Below, one piece after another: positions 63,239-64,000 of a stretch of DNA of 64,000 nt (position 1 is its first letter; each line of letters starts with the position of its first letter). This DNA comes from Halococcus thailandensis JCM 13552. GTDB lineage: Archaea; Halobacteriota; Halobacteria; Halobacteriales; Halococcaceae. The translations under genes were made by a program, and so were the position numbers. Under the pieces are notes generated by a model. The model saw only the letters and a program-made list of their open reading frames with translations. It did not search any database and had not been told where the DNA came from. Location of the stretch: NCBI RefSeq assembly GCF_000336715.1, contig NZ_AOMF01000163.1, forward strand, positions 95,770 to 159,769, in the 5' to 3' direction.

Positions 63239-63900
63239 TCCCGCCGGATCAAGACACTGAGTTCGTCTATCACATGGAGGACGTCCTCTCGCTCTACCGC
63301 GAACCGTACGATCCAGATCGACCTCTCGTCTGTTTCGACGAGCACCCGACACAGTTGATCAAGCACGTCAAGCAACCGCGCCCGGCTGAGCCGGGCACGG
63401 TTGCCCGGGAAGACTACCACTACGAGCGCAACGGCACCAAAAACCTGTTTCTGGCCTCCGAACCGCTCGCCGGCTGGCGAGCGGTGAGGGTCAAAGACCG
63501 GCGAACCACCGAAGATTGGGTGCATTTCATCCAGCATCTCGTGGATCAGCACTACCCGGATGCGGACTGCATCCGGGTGGTGCTGGACAATCTCAACACG
63601 CACAACCCAGCCGCCTTCTACGAATATTTCGAACCGGCTGAAGCACGTCGGTTACTCGACAAGCTCGAATTCCACTTCACCCCAGTCCATGGCAGTTGGC
63701 TCAACATGGCGGAAATCGAGTTCAATACGATCCAACAGCAGTGTCTCGACCGGCGTATCCCCGATGCGGCGACACTCCGTCAGGAGGTCGCCGCATGGAA
63801 GAAGGAACGAAACAGCGGTGAAACGGATATTGACTGGCGATTCACGACCGACGATGCTCGCATCAAATTGAAACGCCTATATCCTTCAATTGACGACTGA
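63202..63900 (+). CDS. IS630 transposase, catalytic DDE part (-1 frame)
   Basis: Continuing from the A7 run in the -1 frame, it reads NELQPHRSKQWVIPPDQDTEF and then the acids: VCFDEHPT (D1), VVLDNLNTHNP (D2) and HGSWLNMAEIEFN (E), with about 41 residues between D2 and E by my count. The domain is complete to the stop at 63900. It lacks its own good start, so it is either made by frameshifting or inactive. Confidence 0.72.
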   Translation, partial: NELQPHRSKQWVIPPDQDTEFVYHMEDVLSLYREPYDPDRPLVCFDEHPTQLIKHVKQPRPAEPGTVAREDYHYERNGTKNLFLASEPLAGWRAVRVKDRRTTEDWVHFIQHLVDQHYPDADCIRVVLDNLNTHNPAAFYEYFEPAEARRLLDKLEFHFTPVHGSWLNMAEIEFNTIQQQCLDRRIPDAATLRQEVAAWKKERNSGETDIDWRFTTDDARIKLKRLYPSIDD

Positions 63901-63967
63901 CAGAGCACTAGGGCCCGTACGAGTAGTGCAGTAGGTCGATGCAACAGGCGAACGAGTTCATCTTCGA

Positions 63968-63996
63968 GGGATGGTCTCCGGATCGGAGACCATCCC
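63968..63996. repeat. Perfect 13-bp hairpin near the right edge
   Basis: GGGATGGTCTCCG (63968-63980) and its exact reverse complement CGGAGACCATCCC (63984-63996) are separated by only GAT. The stem is GC-rich and stable. It could be a terminator of a gene beyond the edge, an end of another mobile element, or a protein-binding site. It starts 58 bp after the IS630 element. Confidence 0.6.
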
Positions 63997-64000
63997 GTCT

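Larger units (their letters stand above)
62712..63908 (+). mobile_element. IS630-family insertion sequence
   Basis: The 1197-bp element is bounded by TA dinucleotides (62710-62711 and 63909-63910), the expected target duplication of IS630. Terminal inverted repeats: left GTGTACTGTCAGCCGTGAGC (62712-62731) continues CTGAA; right, on the reverse strand, GTGCTCTGTCAGTCGTCAAT continues TGAA. By my alignment 18 of 24 positions match. Inside are an HTH-containing N-terminal frame and a DDE catalytic frame, one base out of register at an A7 run. Confidence 0.85.

Noticed and set aside
1..64000. CRISPR arrays and tRNA or rRNA genes
   Set aside because: No regularly spaced repeats and no cloverleaf-compatible stretch were recognised in the intergenic regions; a tRNA search program would be needed to exclude intron-containing tRNAs.

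Overview
The window is ordinary chromosomal DNA of a haloarchaeon (class Halobacteria); the genus cannot be fixed from this stretch alone. The evidence is high-GC coding DNA, strongly Asp/Glu-rich proteins, archaeal TATA boxes about 27 bp ahead of mostly leaderless genes, ATGA stop/start overlaps, and archaeal marker genes (NAC, archaeal-type TrmI, archaeal-type ProS, TRASH-domain Lrp regulator, haloarchaeal DUFs, Tat lipoprotein).

Layout. 1-5.4 kb: the start of an Orc1/Cdc6-like AAA+ ATPase (cut by the window edge), divergent from a glpABC anaerobic-type glycerol-3-phosphate dehydrogenase operon. 5.6-9.1 kb: NCS2 nucleobase permease divergent from an acetamidase/formamidase, then a secreted Thr-rich membrane-anchored protein. 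9.1-17.2 kb: complete histidine utilisation operon hutU-hutG-hutI-hutH on the minus strand, every junction a 4-nt overlap, divergent from an NhaC-family antiporter and a bat-like HTH regulator. 17.2-33.2 kb: housekeeping and membrane genes, including a membrane metal-dependent hydrolase, tandem UspA, a DMT exporter, NAC-TrmI, several small HTH/zinc proteins, a remnant of a secretion ATPase, TANGO2-like protein, a GT2-flippase fusion, radical SAM-HhH protein, Hsp20, Nudix, a second flippase and a GT81-like glycosyltransferase. 33.6-37 kb: menaquinone genes menA-menC-menE, translationally coupled. 37-48.6 kb: ferredoxin-type glutamate synthase, ProS, two SRPBCC proteins, aldo/keto reductase, two MFS transporters, SnoaL-like protein. 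48.6-58.2 kb: gamma-glutamyltransferase, copper P-type ATPase with its TRASH-Lrp regulator, two divergent PhoU proteins, and a solitary SdhA flavoprotein.

58.25-64 kb is a decayed accessory region: a PIN-domain remnant, an SsuA/SsuC/SsuC-type ABC importer whose ATPase is truncated at the Walker A motif, AT-rich DNA with membrane-protein fragments, and a base-level resolvable IS630-family element (62712-63908, TA target duplication) with a frameshift at an A7 run. A perfect 13-bp hairpin lies at the right edge.

The most interesting signal is a recurring arrangement at three membrane-protein genes (DMT exporter, UPF0104 flippase, OFA-type MFS). In each, the only good TATA box sits about 27-30 bp upstream of the ATG of a 14-27 codon mini-ORF, and the stop of that mini-ORF overlaps or touches the start codon of the transporter. 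This suggests leaderless leader peptides coupled to transporter translation. A weaker example precedes the formamidase gene.
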